In this document: in pieces, positions 47,501 to 59,500 of the stretch
Position numbering within the stretch: the stretch's first letter is position 1
How the letters are laid out: every line of letters starts with the position of its first letter
Assembly (NCBI GenBank): GCA_964036045.1
Contig: OZ038385.1
Span: forward strand, 42,492,765 to 42,556,764
DNA length: 64,000 nucleotides
From: Eutreptiella sp. 'Long Island Sound 2002'
Taxonomy: Eukaryota > Euglenozoa > Euglenophyceae > Eutreptiales > Eutreptiaceae
Direction of reading: 5' to 3'
The notes under the pieces: model-generated
Database searches by the model: none
Seen by the model: the letters and a program-made list of their open reading frames with translations, nothing else
Told to the model about the DNA's origin: nothing
Made by a program: the position numbers and the translations under genes

Positions 47501-50500
47501 GGCGCCAGAAGCGACAGACTGTACACCAATCCAGGGCGGGTCCCTCCGGGGGGTGGCCCCCCGTCGGGGGGGCTGAGGCCTCAGTACCGTCGTGGGTCTG
47601 GGCGGTCTCGGGGTTGCCAGCGGGCGCCTGGGGGCGGGCCGCAGGAGCCCCTGGGGCACTGGCGAGGGCTTGCTGATGGCCTTCCTCCCGGCAATCCGCG
47701 CCCAAGAGGTCCTGGGACACGCTTTCAGCTGCAACATCCGAGGGGCCGGGCCGGGGGGGCCCTGCGCTGGCATGCCCGGCAGCCGGTTGGCCGGGGTCAC
47801 TAGGCGTCCCGGTAGCCGCCAGGACACGCCGGCTTAGCTGGCTGGCAAGGCCTTTGGCTGCGGCTCGCGGCCGCGCAGGCGGGCTCACCCGAGCCGCGGT
47901 GGCCTCTGGGCGTCGCTCAGGGGCTGCCCCGTCCCTGGGCAACGCTGGGTCTCTTTCCCGGCAGATGGGCGCCTGTCGCGCCGGAGGGGGGCCTCGGGGT
48001 AGGGGGCGGCCGGCGCCACCGACCGCGTCGGCTGTAGGCGCCCGGGTGGGCTCCTGCGGCCGCGGATGTACCTCCTGCCGCGTTCCGGCCACGGCATCGG
48101 CTATGAGGCGCCGGACGTCATCCTCGGTGAGGGAGGGGCGGTCCGTGTGCGGGGGGGCAGCCCCGGCGGACGGCGTGTCGTGCCGTTCCTCGCCCGGGGC
48201 GTCTCGTTGTGTGTGCACGGTGAGGTCCCGGACGACACTGCGGTCGACACAGTGGACTGCCGCCGGCAGGCGGCCGGGCGGGGGCGCTACCGTACCCAGG
48301 GCAGCGCTGACTACCGCACACGCCGCCAGCGCCTGCGTGTGGGCGCGGAAGGTCAGGTACCCGTGGTTCTCTCCTCCATAAAACTCCTCCGCCACCCCCT
48401 CCGCCCCATCCAGCCACATGAAACGGTCCGCCAGGTGACGGTGGGACCATCCTGTGGGGAGGCGCCGGATGTGCAGGACGGTCGGCGGGTCCGCGGCGCG
48501 GGGCTGCTGGGGGGCTTTCATTGCCCCGCTCGGGGAGGCGTAGCCCGGGCCCCGGAGGCCCGGGGTGGTCTGCGTGACACCGGTACGGTGCTTCTGGGGC
48601 GTGCGGGGGGCGCCGTCCTGTGGCAGTCGTGCCTGCTGTGCACAGGGGGCCAGGAGGCCCGGCGTCGTTTGGGTCCCCGTCAGAGCGTGCACCGGTAGCC
48701 TGTGCGGGGTGCCCGCGGGCGACTGCGCCGCAGGCCGTCCGCCTTCTTTGTTATTGCGCTGCCGCTTGCGCGGGGGCTTGTCCCTCGGGGCATACGGTAC
48801 ATGCGGGGGTTGGGCGTCGGGAGCCGTACGGGGCTCCCACTGCGGCCGGCGCCCCGTTTCTGGCGCATCATACCTCAGGCGTCTAACGGTATCCGGGCTG
48901 GGGGAGCGGTACCGGCGCCGGTCGTCGGGGCCTCGTCGCTCCCGGCCCGGCCCGGGGGCCGACCCGGGCGGGCTACGGCGGGAGCGGTAATCCCGGCGGT
49001 CGGGGGTACGGTCTCCACCTCTAGCGGCGGGGGCTCGGCGCTCGGAGGGGCGCTCCTCGGACCGGCGCCGGTAGTACCGCTCTGGGGAGCGGTAGGGCCG
49101 GCGGTGGGCCGTGCGGCCTCCTCTACCGGGGCTTGTACGGCCGTGGTCCCGGCGATCTTCGCGTAGGTCCCGTCTGGGGGAGCGGGACCTCCGGTAGGCT
49201 GCGCCCTGGGGCCGGCGTGGCGGCTCCGTAGGTGCCGGGGGCCGGCGGTCCTGCCTGGGCTCCGTAGGTGCCGGGGGCCGGCGGTCCTGCCTTGGCTCCG
49301 CCTCCCTCGCCGATGCCAGCAGCAGTGCCGGCGTCGCCTCGCCGACCGCGTCGGGGGCAGGGCCCTGCGGCGCCGGGGGCGCCCTCTGCGCCGCCTCCTT
49401 AGGGGGCGGAGGCCCCTCGGTGCGGCGGTCCAGGCCTGCCACGTGGCCCCGTAGGTAGGCCAACTCCAGGTCACGGTGGTCCGGGGGCGGTACTGCCGGG
49501 AGCGGTGAGGGCGGCGGGGGAAGCCCATACCGCGGCTCCCGCAGGTAATAGGCGGGGTATGCTGGCTGGGAGTGAACCTCCACGAGCGGTTGGTGGGGCG
49601 CGTATGGGGTGTGGGTATAGCGGGGGAGGGGGGGGGCGGCAAAAGCCGGGGACCCCGCGGGGTGTGTTGCAGGCGGGCCTCCGGGGATAGGTGGGCGCTG
49701 CATGTAAGGAGTTGTGGGCAACGATGGGAACATGCTGTGTCACTGGGCTGCAGAGCAAGAGCAGGGAGTCGCAGGCCGGAAGCCCATGCATGGGCACTGC
49801 GCACCCCTTCCTCCGGGCCGCCCAGTGCTCAGGCGCCGGAACCTGCTCTCGCTCGCGCGTTGGTGGCCTACGGCGGCCGGCCTTACGGGCCCGTTCTTTA
49901 GAATCTATCCGGAAACGCGGCCCTGCGCGCTACTCGTTGGCTGCTGCCTCGCACACTGGGGCACCTGGGTCTGGGGGGGGGAGATTTGTTGCCGGGGGGT
50001 TGCGCCTCCACGTCCACCGGGCACTCCCGGCCGAGGGGAGCAGGGGGGTGCTCAGCCCAGTGGGGCGGTCGGGGCATCCTGCCAGGCCAATGGGGGGCCA
50101 TCCTCTGTAGAGAACCGGGCGCACCGGCCTGGGGGGGATGGGGAGCCCTGCCCAGGGGGTGTTCTGAGTCTCTTGCCAGGCCAAGGGGGGGCCATCTTCT
50201 TCCGAGAGTTGGGCGCACCGGCCCGGGGGGAGTGGGGAGTCCTGCCCAGGGGGTGTTTGGAGTCTCCTGCCAGGTCAAGGGGGGGCCATCTCCTTTAGAG
50301 AACCGGGCGCACCGGCCCGGGGGGGACGGGGAGTCCTGCCCAGGGGGTGTTCGGAGTCTCCTGCCAGGCCAATGGGGGGCCATCTTCCTCAGAGGACCGG
50401 GCGCACCGGCCCAGGGGGGACGGGGAGTCCTGCCCAGGGGGCGCTCGGAGTCTCCTGCCAGGCCAAAAGGGGGGGGCCATCGTCTTCAGAGAACCGGGCG

Positions 50501-53500
50501 CACCGGCCCGGGGGGGACGGGGAGTCCTGCCCAGGGGGTGTTCGGAGTCTCCTGCCAGGCCAAAGGGGGGCCATCTCCTTTAGAGAACCGGGCGCACCGG
50601 CCCGGGGGGGACGGGGAGTCCTGCCCAGGGGGTGTTCGGAGTCTCCTGCCAGGCCAATGGGGGGTCATCTTCTTCAGGGAACCGGGCGCACCGGCCCGGG
50701 GGGGACGGGGAGTCCTGCCCAGGGGGTGTTCGGAGTCTCCTGCCAGGCCAATGGGGGGTCATCTTCTTCAGGGAACCGGGCGCACCGGCCCGGGGGGGAC
50801 GGGGAGTCCTGCCCAGGGGGTGTTCGGAGTCTCCTGCCAGGCCAATGGGGGGCCATCTTCTTTAGAGAACCGGGCGCACCGGCCCGGGGGGAGTGGGGAG
50901 TCCTGCCCAGGGGGTGTTCGGAGTCTCCTGCCAGGCCAATGGGGGGTCATCTTCTTCAGGGAACCGGGCGCACCGGCCCGGGGGGGACGGGGAGTCCTGC
51001 CCAGGGGGTGTTCGGAGTCTCCTGCCAGGCCAATGGGGGGTCATCTTCTTCAGGGAACCGGGCGCACCGGCCCGGGGGGGACGGGGAGTCCTGCCCAGGG
51101 GGTGTTCGGAGTCTCCTGCCAGGCCAATGGGGGGCCATCTTCTTTAGAGAACCGGGCGCACCGGCCCGGGGGGAGTGGGGAGTCCTGCCCAGGGGGTGTT
51201 CGGAGTCTCCTGCCAGGCCAATGGGAGGCCATCTTCTTCAGAGAATCGGGCGCACCGGCCCGGGGGGGACAGGGAGTTCTGCCCAGGGGGTGTTCGGAGT
51301 CTCCTGCCAGGCCAAAGGGGGGCCATCTTCTTCAGAGAACCGGGCGCACCGGCCTGGGGGGGACGGGGAGCCCAGCCCAGGGGGTGTTCGGAGTCTCCTA
51401 GCAGCAGCAGGCAAGTAAGCAGGCAGTACCGGGGGTCATAACCCCGGGGTAACAGTATCTGGGACTCAACGTGAGTCCTCTTAACCAGGAACAACCCCAA
51501 ACACCGCCGGGGCTTAACTCCCGAACGTAACGGTGTTTGGGGCCCCCGTGGGCCTTATGAGCCCACGGAGTGTACTGAGGCGTGGCTACCAGCTGGACTG
51601 TGGCCTGCCATACCCATTTCTGGGCTCGCCTCAGTACGGCCGGTCGAGTCCGGCTCTGGGGGTTGCGCACTAAACTGGCCCCGGGGGGGGGGCCATTTAC
51701 CCTGTTAAGCATTAGTTACGGCAGTAGGCACTATTCATTACGTTAGGGAATTACTCAGCGCATTTGCTTACCCCGCAGACATGCCCCTTCCAGTGGTGCG
51801 CTCACCTTTGGGGCTGCCTTTGGGGGATCGGGGGCTGTTACCCCTCCCGGACGCCCTCCCTGGTGTTGGCGCCGGGGTGGTGGCCGGGGGGCCTTATACC
51901 GTACCTAAAGGATGTTGGATACCGATACCGGGGTGTCCAACCGGACGGGGACAGGGACTGTGTCTCCGGGCTTTCAATCGACTGACCCACATTCAACGGC
52001 TGCTGGTATGGCAGCCTGCTCCACTGCAGTCCTGTACCACTCAGGCCTGCTTCTCATCCCTCCTCATACCCTCGCACATGCTGCAGGGCGGGGGGTCGTT
52101 GTTGGGGCCCCCCGCGCATGCCTACGCCACTGGCCACCCTCTCCTCCCAGGCACCGCGCCTCTGCTAGGGCGGGGGCCTCTCACATGCACCCTTCAGGGC
52201 CCTTTCCATCTGCACACCTGGACGCTTGCCATGAAGACCCCGCATTGGAGCCTCCTCGTCGGCGCGCCCGGGTCCAGCTGTTCACGCGGCCGGCCGCCGA
52301 TGCGGGGCCCTGGAGGCGCGCCGCACGGGCGCTGCCGGCCTGTGAGAGGGGCAAGGGCAGGAGAAGGGGGTGGGGGGGGGGGGCAGTGGGCAGGGGAGGC
52401 GGCACGGAGTGGCTGCGGGAGGTAGTGCATGGGGGGCACCGAGAGCTGCATGGGGGTGTGCGGGATGGAGTCGGGGCAGAGGGCCCCGTGGGTGGGGCAA
52501 AGGCGCGGGGGGGGCGCATGTCCGGGCTCCTGCGTGGGCTGGCGCGTGGGCGGGCACGTAGGGGAAGAGAGGAGGGGGAGGCTTGGTCAGCCGTCCTCTA
52601 CGGAGGGTCGCTGACCGTTCCCAGGGCCAAGGCGGCCGGTACTAGGGGCCGCGGGGTCCCTGGGGATGGTGCTTGGCACTGGGACGTGCGCGCACCCGAC
52701 ACTGTTAGTACACCGCCTATTGGCAGTGCCCGGGCCCTGTCGTCGGGGGCTTCGCACCCGGCACCCAGCCCGTGAGTAGAGCTGGGGAGTACTCAGTGTG
52801 TTGTGTTGTGTTGTGTTGTGTTGTGTTGTGTTGTGTTGTGTCGTGTTGTGTTGTGTTGTGTTGTGTTGTGTCGTGTTGTGTTGTGTTGTGTCGTATTGTG
52901 TCGTGTCGTGTCGTGTCGTGGCGTGGCGTGGCGTGGCGTGTTGTGTCGTGTCGTGTCGTGTCGTGTCGTGTCGTGTCGTGTCGTGTCGTGTCGTGTCGTG
53001 TCGTGTCGTGTCGTGTCGTGTCGTGTCGTGGCGTGGCGTGGCGTGTTGTGTCGTGTCGTGTTGTGTCGTGTCGCGTCGTGTCGCGTCGTGTCGTGTCGTG
53101 TTGTGTCGTGTCGTGTTGTGTCGTGTCGTGTCGTGCCGTGTCGTGTCGTGTCGTGTCGCGTCGTGTCGTGTTGTGTTGTGTTGTGTTGTGTTGTGCCGAA
53201 GGCGCTGTTGCCAAAAGGCAATGGCCGGGATGTCTACCCACGGGTACACACAAACGGGAGGGCTGTGTGTCTAGCACGCGCCGTGTGCGAGTGTGTGGTT
53301 TTTGGCGGAAAGAGGGGGAGTCGGGGAGACCTGGATGTCACCCCCTGGCGACAGCTGTCATCTCAGAAGTTCCCGCTGTGTGCAGCCGTAGCTCCTGCAA
53401 CACCCGAGCCATCGTGCTGCCTGGGCCCAGGCCGGCTTTCAGCAACGTGGCATGTGCCTTGGCGTAGGCGTACCAGACTCTTATGGACCCCTTGATTACG

Positions 53501-56500
53501 TTGCGTATGAACTCTATCCCCAGCGCGTGGGGCCCTGAGCACTCCATGTGGGCTCGTTGCATGGAGGGGGTATGCAAGGCTGCCGCCCACTGCTCCAGTA
53601 CAGTCAGCTCCCACAGCTCCCACGGCTTGAATTTGGAAATGTGCTGTTTATTTGTAGCACTGCAGTCTGCTTCGCTGGCAGGGTGATCAAATCTGGCCCG
53701 CTTGGGGGCTTCTGTAGGGGGGTACATCCAGGGGCTGGAGTTTGGGGTATTACTCAACAAGGACTGCGCGGGGTACACGCCTGGCAAACGCTCCCCTCCA
53801 AGGATGTGCCTATCGTCCAACACATGGACTCCTGACTTTGTGTCTCAGGGGAACCTCCAGCAGCTGCAAGAGGCCATGACCGAGTTCACTGACAACGTTC
53901 TGATACCTCGCTTCACAGAGCACAGACAAGCGCTGTTGAAGTGGAGGGACCTGCAACCCTCAGGCGGCAATGCATTGCAGCACTTGAAAGAGTGTCCAAT
54001 ATATCACTCAAGCACGGAAGTGGTGAGTGCTCTGCACGAGCAGGTGCTGACCCTGACCGAAGAACTCCGCAAAGAGTTGATGGAATTCGTGTCCAGAACG
54101 TCCATTCAGGATTACCGGGAGCGGCTCAAGTTCCTGAGGCGGGTGCACATGGTCTTCAAATTGCTTGTCGCGCCGCTGAACGGCATCCAAGAACTCACCC
54201 CCCAGAGGGAGCTCCATGAAATCAGAAAGGCCGTGGCTTCTATAAGCCTGGCCTCGGAGGCGATGTGTAGCTGGTACAAGCTGCTGCAGCATGAAGCCAG
54301 CCCGACCCAGGTGGCTGCCGGGGGCCCCACGTGCGTGTGCGTTGGATTCCATTCCCTCATGCCACGGGCTTGCCCTTTGTTGCTTCCGGAGGGCCCTGGT
54401 GGTCACCTGCAATGGGGTGGTGCTGCACAGCACCGCCTGACGGGGGGGGGGGGGGCGTGCAAGATTCCCGGCGGCGTACGCTTTGGATCCATCTGTTGTG
54501 GTGCAAGGGTTGCTGCCTCTGAAAAGGCAGTGCATGAAACAGGAAGGGGGCCGGACTGAAAGCAGGCTGGAAGGGTACTGGGCTGCATCACCAAGGACTC
54601 AGCGGACCAGAGGGGGGGTGAGGAGAGGACCCCCAGGCACCCAAGGGGTCCAGGAGAACGGGGATGGGGTGTAACACCTGTGAGTTCCTCTCCCGCCCCC
54701 CCCTCGGCCGTACCCCCTGCTTGTGTCTTGTTGTACTGCTGTGTTGGCGGGCTGGGTGGGTGGGTTGGGGGGCTGGCCAACAAGGCCGCATGTCGCACGA
54801 TATGTCTGGGCACTGCGCCACCCCAAATTGCAGCCAAGTTGTCCAAGCACCTCGGCCAGCCAAGGGCCAAGGCCGGATGTCGGACGATATGCCAGGCACT
54901 TTGCCAGCCCAAACGGCCGCCAATTTCCCCCGGCACTTGGCCAGGCAGGTCGGGGCTGATTCATCCAGGCACCCTGCCAGGCCCTCCAGTCTTCCCAGGC
55001 ACTTTGGTGGCCCAACGCCTGCCCAGGGTTATGGGTAGCCACCTTGCCACCGGCATGCTGAGCGTCCCACGGAGCATGCCAGCCCAAATCTCGTGCATGG
55101 CACCGATATTCCATCCACTGCGGCAATCTGACCTGGGGCATGAAGCCACACAGATGCCACAAGGTACACGTTGAACAGACCGGAGAATTTGCTTCCACAG
55201 CGCGGGTCCCGCGGCCGCGTGGACCGGCGGTACTGAGGGCCCCCTGATCCCCTTGTCCCTGGATTTCGTTTTCCTGTTTTGCCTGAGGTGTCGGTTAACT
55301 TTTGCCGTTGGCAAGCCGCCTGAAGCCATCGGTTGGAGACCAGCCGCCGTCAGTCGACCGGAAACCGCCGTCGACCCACTACCACAGCAGTCTTTAAGGG
55401 CGGTGTTGAATGCAAAAGAAAAAAGAGTGGGTGGTGATGCAAATCTGCTCCGCTGGTCTCAGCTTTCTTCGGGAACCGGGACCCGAATCCCCACCCCAAC
55501 GACAATTTCCCGCATCCCGTTGGTTGCCAGAAACCTGGACATCCTCGTTAAAGAGGGTTCCATTGGGAACTCCTTCGCCCCTGCTTTCCTTCCGACCACT
55601 TTCAGGGCGGGTGGATCCCCTTGTGCTTCTGCTCTGAGTCGGAACAGGTGCTCCTCTTTGCCGTCTTTCTCTCTCAAACGCTGTTTTCCGAGCTTCTCAA
55701 TTGTGCGGGTCAGGGGCTTCGTCTTGGGGTGAGGGCCCACGATGCGAGGCTTGTGGTCTGATCTGCCCGATTCCATCCTCTTCACAGAACATGATGCAGG
55801 ACCAGGGGCCGGGCGCCCCTCAGAACGGAGACGCGGCAAGGATGCTGCTGAGGGACTCCGGGCAGCAGCGGGTCTTGCAGTTCCTGGCGATGAAGAGCCC
55901 CATCCTCAATTTGCCGGAGTTGCTGCCCAAACTCATGAAGGCCGTCGATGGGTTCCAACAGGGCGACATCAGGGTCCGATGCTGGTACTTGCATCTGCTG
56001 AGCGTGGCCTGGCAGTGGCGACTGCAGGTGCGCATGCCTTCGCTGCTGACCTTGCCCATGAGCGAGATCCACTCCACGTGTACGAGGCCGAGGCTCATGC
56101 AGCTGGAAACGCTGTATTGCCAGAAAGAGCTTTATGTTCCCCTAAAAGACCTGATCGACATGTGTGCAGACATTGCAGAAACCAGAAGAGGCCATGTTGA
56201 CGCCGTCCCGACACCAGCGCCCGATGCTGAAGGCAGTGAAAGTGATATGCCAGGCAATGTTGACGCCGTTGCAACACCAGCGCCCGGTACTGAAGGCAGT
56301 GAATGCGACATCTCGGCAGAGTTCAAGAGCAGCGCCCCGGAGAGAACGGCCGCCAGCGATGAAGGCAATGCATGGAGCATCTCAGACGCATCTCAGGAAG
56401 CATCGCATCATTTCATTGACCCGTTGTGCGCTGCCAAAGAAGAACTGCAGAAGATCAAGGGGATGGGCGCGTTCTGTTTCCTGCACAAGCTGTGCCGCTC

Positions 56501-59500
56501 CGTGCCCAGCTTCGAGTGTCATCAGCATCTGATCGAATGGTTGTCAAAGCAGGACCAAGAGTCCCCCAACCGGCAGGCATTGGCAGCCCAAGCGCTGAGC
56601 GGCCCCTTTAGGGCAAAGCTCAAGGAATTTGAAGGGAGTATCTGCTGCACCGATCTGGCGTACATCTGGCTTGGCATCTACTTCCTGCCACCTCGCTGTC
56701 ATCCGGAGGCGTGCCCGGTTGTGCTGGTTGATGCAGCCACCTCAGCCCGAACGATCCTGCCAGAGCCACTGCCTCCGCGGATCATCTGCCTCCTTTACGA
56801 CCCTCGGAAGGGAGTGCCCTCCATCAGTGTTTTGATTGTCCAAAGGTTCACTGAAGGGGCAGCCCCCAAGTGCATGCTGCACCTTTACACTGACGATCCT
56901 GCTGACGACAGTAACGCCGACTGTCCGTTCGTGGCTTCCCTGATGAAGGAGCTCTTATCTTGCATGGCTGTGAAGAAAGTCGTTGAGAAGTTGATGCCGG
57001 TGACTTTCGAGGGAGTGTCAGAAGACCGTTTAAGAGTTTTCAAGGTGGTTCAGACAGTGCGGGCATTTCCCTACATGCAAGAGTCCAGCGTGGATTGCAA
57101 GACCAAGGATCTGGATGTGAGAGTTCTTCAGAAGCGGTACGACGAGCTCTGCCACCAGCCGTATTTTCACCGGAACAACAAAGCTTCACAGCTTCTAGAG
57201 CTCATAGGCAAACTGGACGATCTCCTCACAGCTTCTGAAGCGGGCGAGCTGTGCACTGATGCCCTTACCCCTTTGCTCCAAGGTCTCATGACAAGCTGCA
57301 GTGAACATCTGTGGGAAGAGAAGGTATCGCAAATGACATCTGGCAGTGTCACTTGTCGCTATCAGGTTTCCAAGTGGGTGGCACGGGAGCAGCAAGAGCT
57401 TCCAGACCTGTGTACATTGCATGAGCTTCACAGGAGACTTGGGAACAATGCTGGGGAGCAGTTTGAGTTGCTGCGTCAGTATGGAGTGGCACTGGAGAAT
57501 GTGAGGAAGGTGGTGTCCATTGTTGCAGAGTACGCGATACATGTTGCTGATCGCTGCGGTGAAGAGCAAATGAGACGCCATATCAATGAGTTGTATGGCG
57601 ACCCGGCCAACATCCTTGAAAGCGGTGCAGGAGGTCTTGCAGGAGTGATGGCGTGGCTTGGCAAGCAGTTTGGGCTGATTCGGGACTGCGTCGACGTATC
57701 TGAGAAGGAGGTGGTCGTCTGTAACGACCTGTCTATCCAGTTCGAGAACCTTCAGAGGCACTTGGACAATTCTCTGCTGAATCTTGGGATGCCCCGGGAC
57801 TTCATCAGCCGGTATCATCTGGACCGTCTGCTTGCGAATATATCGATAGATCTGAGCTGCCAAGCTCGACCGTCAGAAGAAAACCATGAATCGGAAGAAG
57901 GCGTTCAAGACGAACCCCGTACAGCGAAGTTGTTGGCCAAGGTCTCACAAGGCCTCCAGAATTTGCGGCTTTTGGCTTCCGAGATCAAGGCCCACGATCA
58001 CCCATTCTGGCATTTGCTGAGAGAGGTGCGGGATTTGATTGTGAAGTTTGAGGAGGTGGAAAACGACCTGAAGGATCCAAAGAAGCAATCCTCGGTGGAT
58101 GTCTTCAATGTGAGGCTGCTGCTCTCCAAAGTCAGCCTGGTTTCTCGTCAACAGGAGGATTACTGCCGGAAGTTGAAGTTCCACAGTCCTTTACTGCAGC
58201 AACTGAGCGGTTTGGATCACTTGAGTGTTCTCCCTATCCCTGAACAAGCCTGGAAACCTGACACCACCGCTCCTCAAGACCCTCCGCGACAGGAGCTCTT
58301 GGAGCCCATCAGGAAGTTGAAGGAGTACCAAGCCAATGCTGCACCTCATTCTACTTCCGATGCGGTCCACTTAAAAGCGCTCATGTCGCACCACATGCAG
58401 GCAGAAACCTGGCGAATTGCATTGAAGCGCTGCCAGTCCTTGCCGCAGTCGATGGAGGGCAGTCATGCGTTGCAGTACAAACAAGAGCTATCCAAGTTCG
58501 GCCACATGCTCTCCGACACGGTAGCCCATCATTTCGATGATGTGGCATCCAGTGAGGGTGAAGCTGATGCGGCCCCACTGATTGCGGCTCTCGGCAGACA
58601 GTTGATCGAGCAGCGGTGGATGTGCATCGAGAAGGGCGTGAAGCTAGACCTTTTTAACAATTACGAGATGTGCCGCAGACTCTGTGATCCGGAGGGATGG
58701 ACCCGGGAAAACTCCAAGCTGCCTGAGCTCGTCGATGTGCTGGAATCCATGTACACCCAGGCAAACGCCATGAGTAACGTGGTGCGTGTCTGCGAGGACA
58801 TCAACTGTTCGCAGTGCTGTGCGCATTACAACACCGCGTGCTGTGAGGTCCACCCATTCGCCTTCCGGTTGTGTGACCTGATCGCAATCGTGCTCCCAGA
58901 GTATGCCGCATATTGTGTCGAAGTGGAGGGCATGCAGTCGAGGCTCGAGGAGGCAATCTTTGACAGCGCTGCCCCGTCCATCATGGACTACGACGTGCCC
59001 GATCACTGCTTAAGGCCCGATCACGGCGGGGAGGCGTCAAAGCCCATTGCCTGGATTGATTCGCAAAAGGTCCGCATCCTGAGCAGCCTGATGGAGTTTG
59101 TTCCCAAGCACTTACGTCACCTTGAAGAATGCCAGAGAACATGCCAGAACAGCTCTGTGCTATCGCAGGCATCCGCCCTGCCGAACCAGATCGCCCTTTC
59201 GTTGGCTCTGCAGTCCGTTGCATCAGTTGCAATGCAGATGGCTCTGGGATCTGTTGACCAGCACCTTTTCGGCCTCGAAACAGGAGCCTGGGACGCAGTC
59301 CGCGTGCAGCTGCGGGAGCTCGTCTTGCAGCACACCAAAGAGGTGCAGCTGTGGGCGGCTTTCGCTGGTGGCACTGAGGGGGATTGCCCCCCCCCTGGAC
59401 AGACCAATGCGCAGCAAGGTGAAGACGACTTTGCGTCACCCGTCGACGCGCTGCGGTCGAATTTGGAGAAAATTCATGACATTTTCTCGAAGCTGCAGAA

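Larger units (their letters stand above)
40573..52790 (-). mobile_element. Near full-length APE-type LINE with RNase H
   Basis: On the minus strand, in order: a ~3-kb leader with 94-bp tandem repeats, ORF1, overlapping ORF2 (endonuclease, reverse transcriptase, RNase H, zinc knuckle), a ~160-bp 3' region and a CACAA tail. The 3' region and tail are shared with the second copy at 52797-53627, which supports the 3' boundary. The 5' boundary is inferred: it is placed where the tail of the second LINE begins. The RNase H domain and microsatellite tail are typical of I/R1-like or Zepp-like clades; I cannot assign the clade. Antisense to the host gene. Confidence 0.82.
40559..53848 (+). other. Intron 17 (13.3 kb), occupied by two antisense LINEs
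   Basis: Phase-0 exons on both sides join cleanly across it. Almost the whole intron is the LINE and the LINE fragment described separately; only about 200 bp before exon 18 are unassigned and show nothing notable. Confidence 0.75.

Noticed and set aside
49986-51418. Long plus-strand ORFs (471 and 348 residues) over the 94-bp repeats
   Set aside because: Open only because the tandem unit lacks stops; several frames are open at once.
51781-52775. Plus-strand ORFs of 214 and 287 residues
   Set aside because: Gly/Pro/Arg-rich text overlapping in two frames within the GC-rich LINE leader; no recognisable features.
52797-53467. Cys/Val or Thr/His-rich ORFs over the pentanucleotide tail
   Set aside because: Translation of a simple repeat on either strand.
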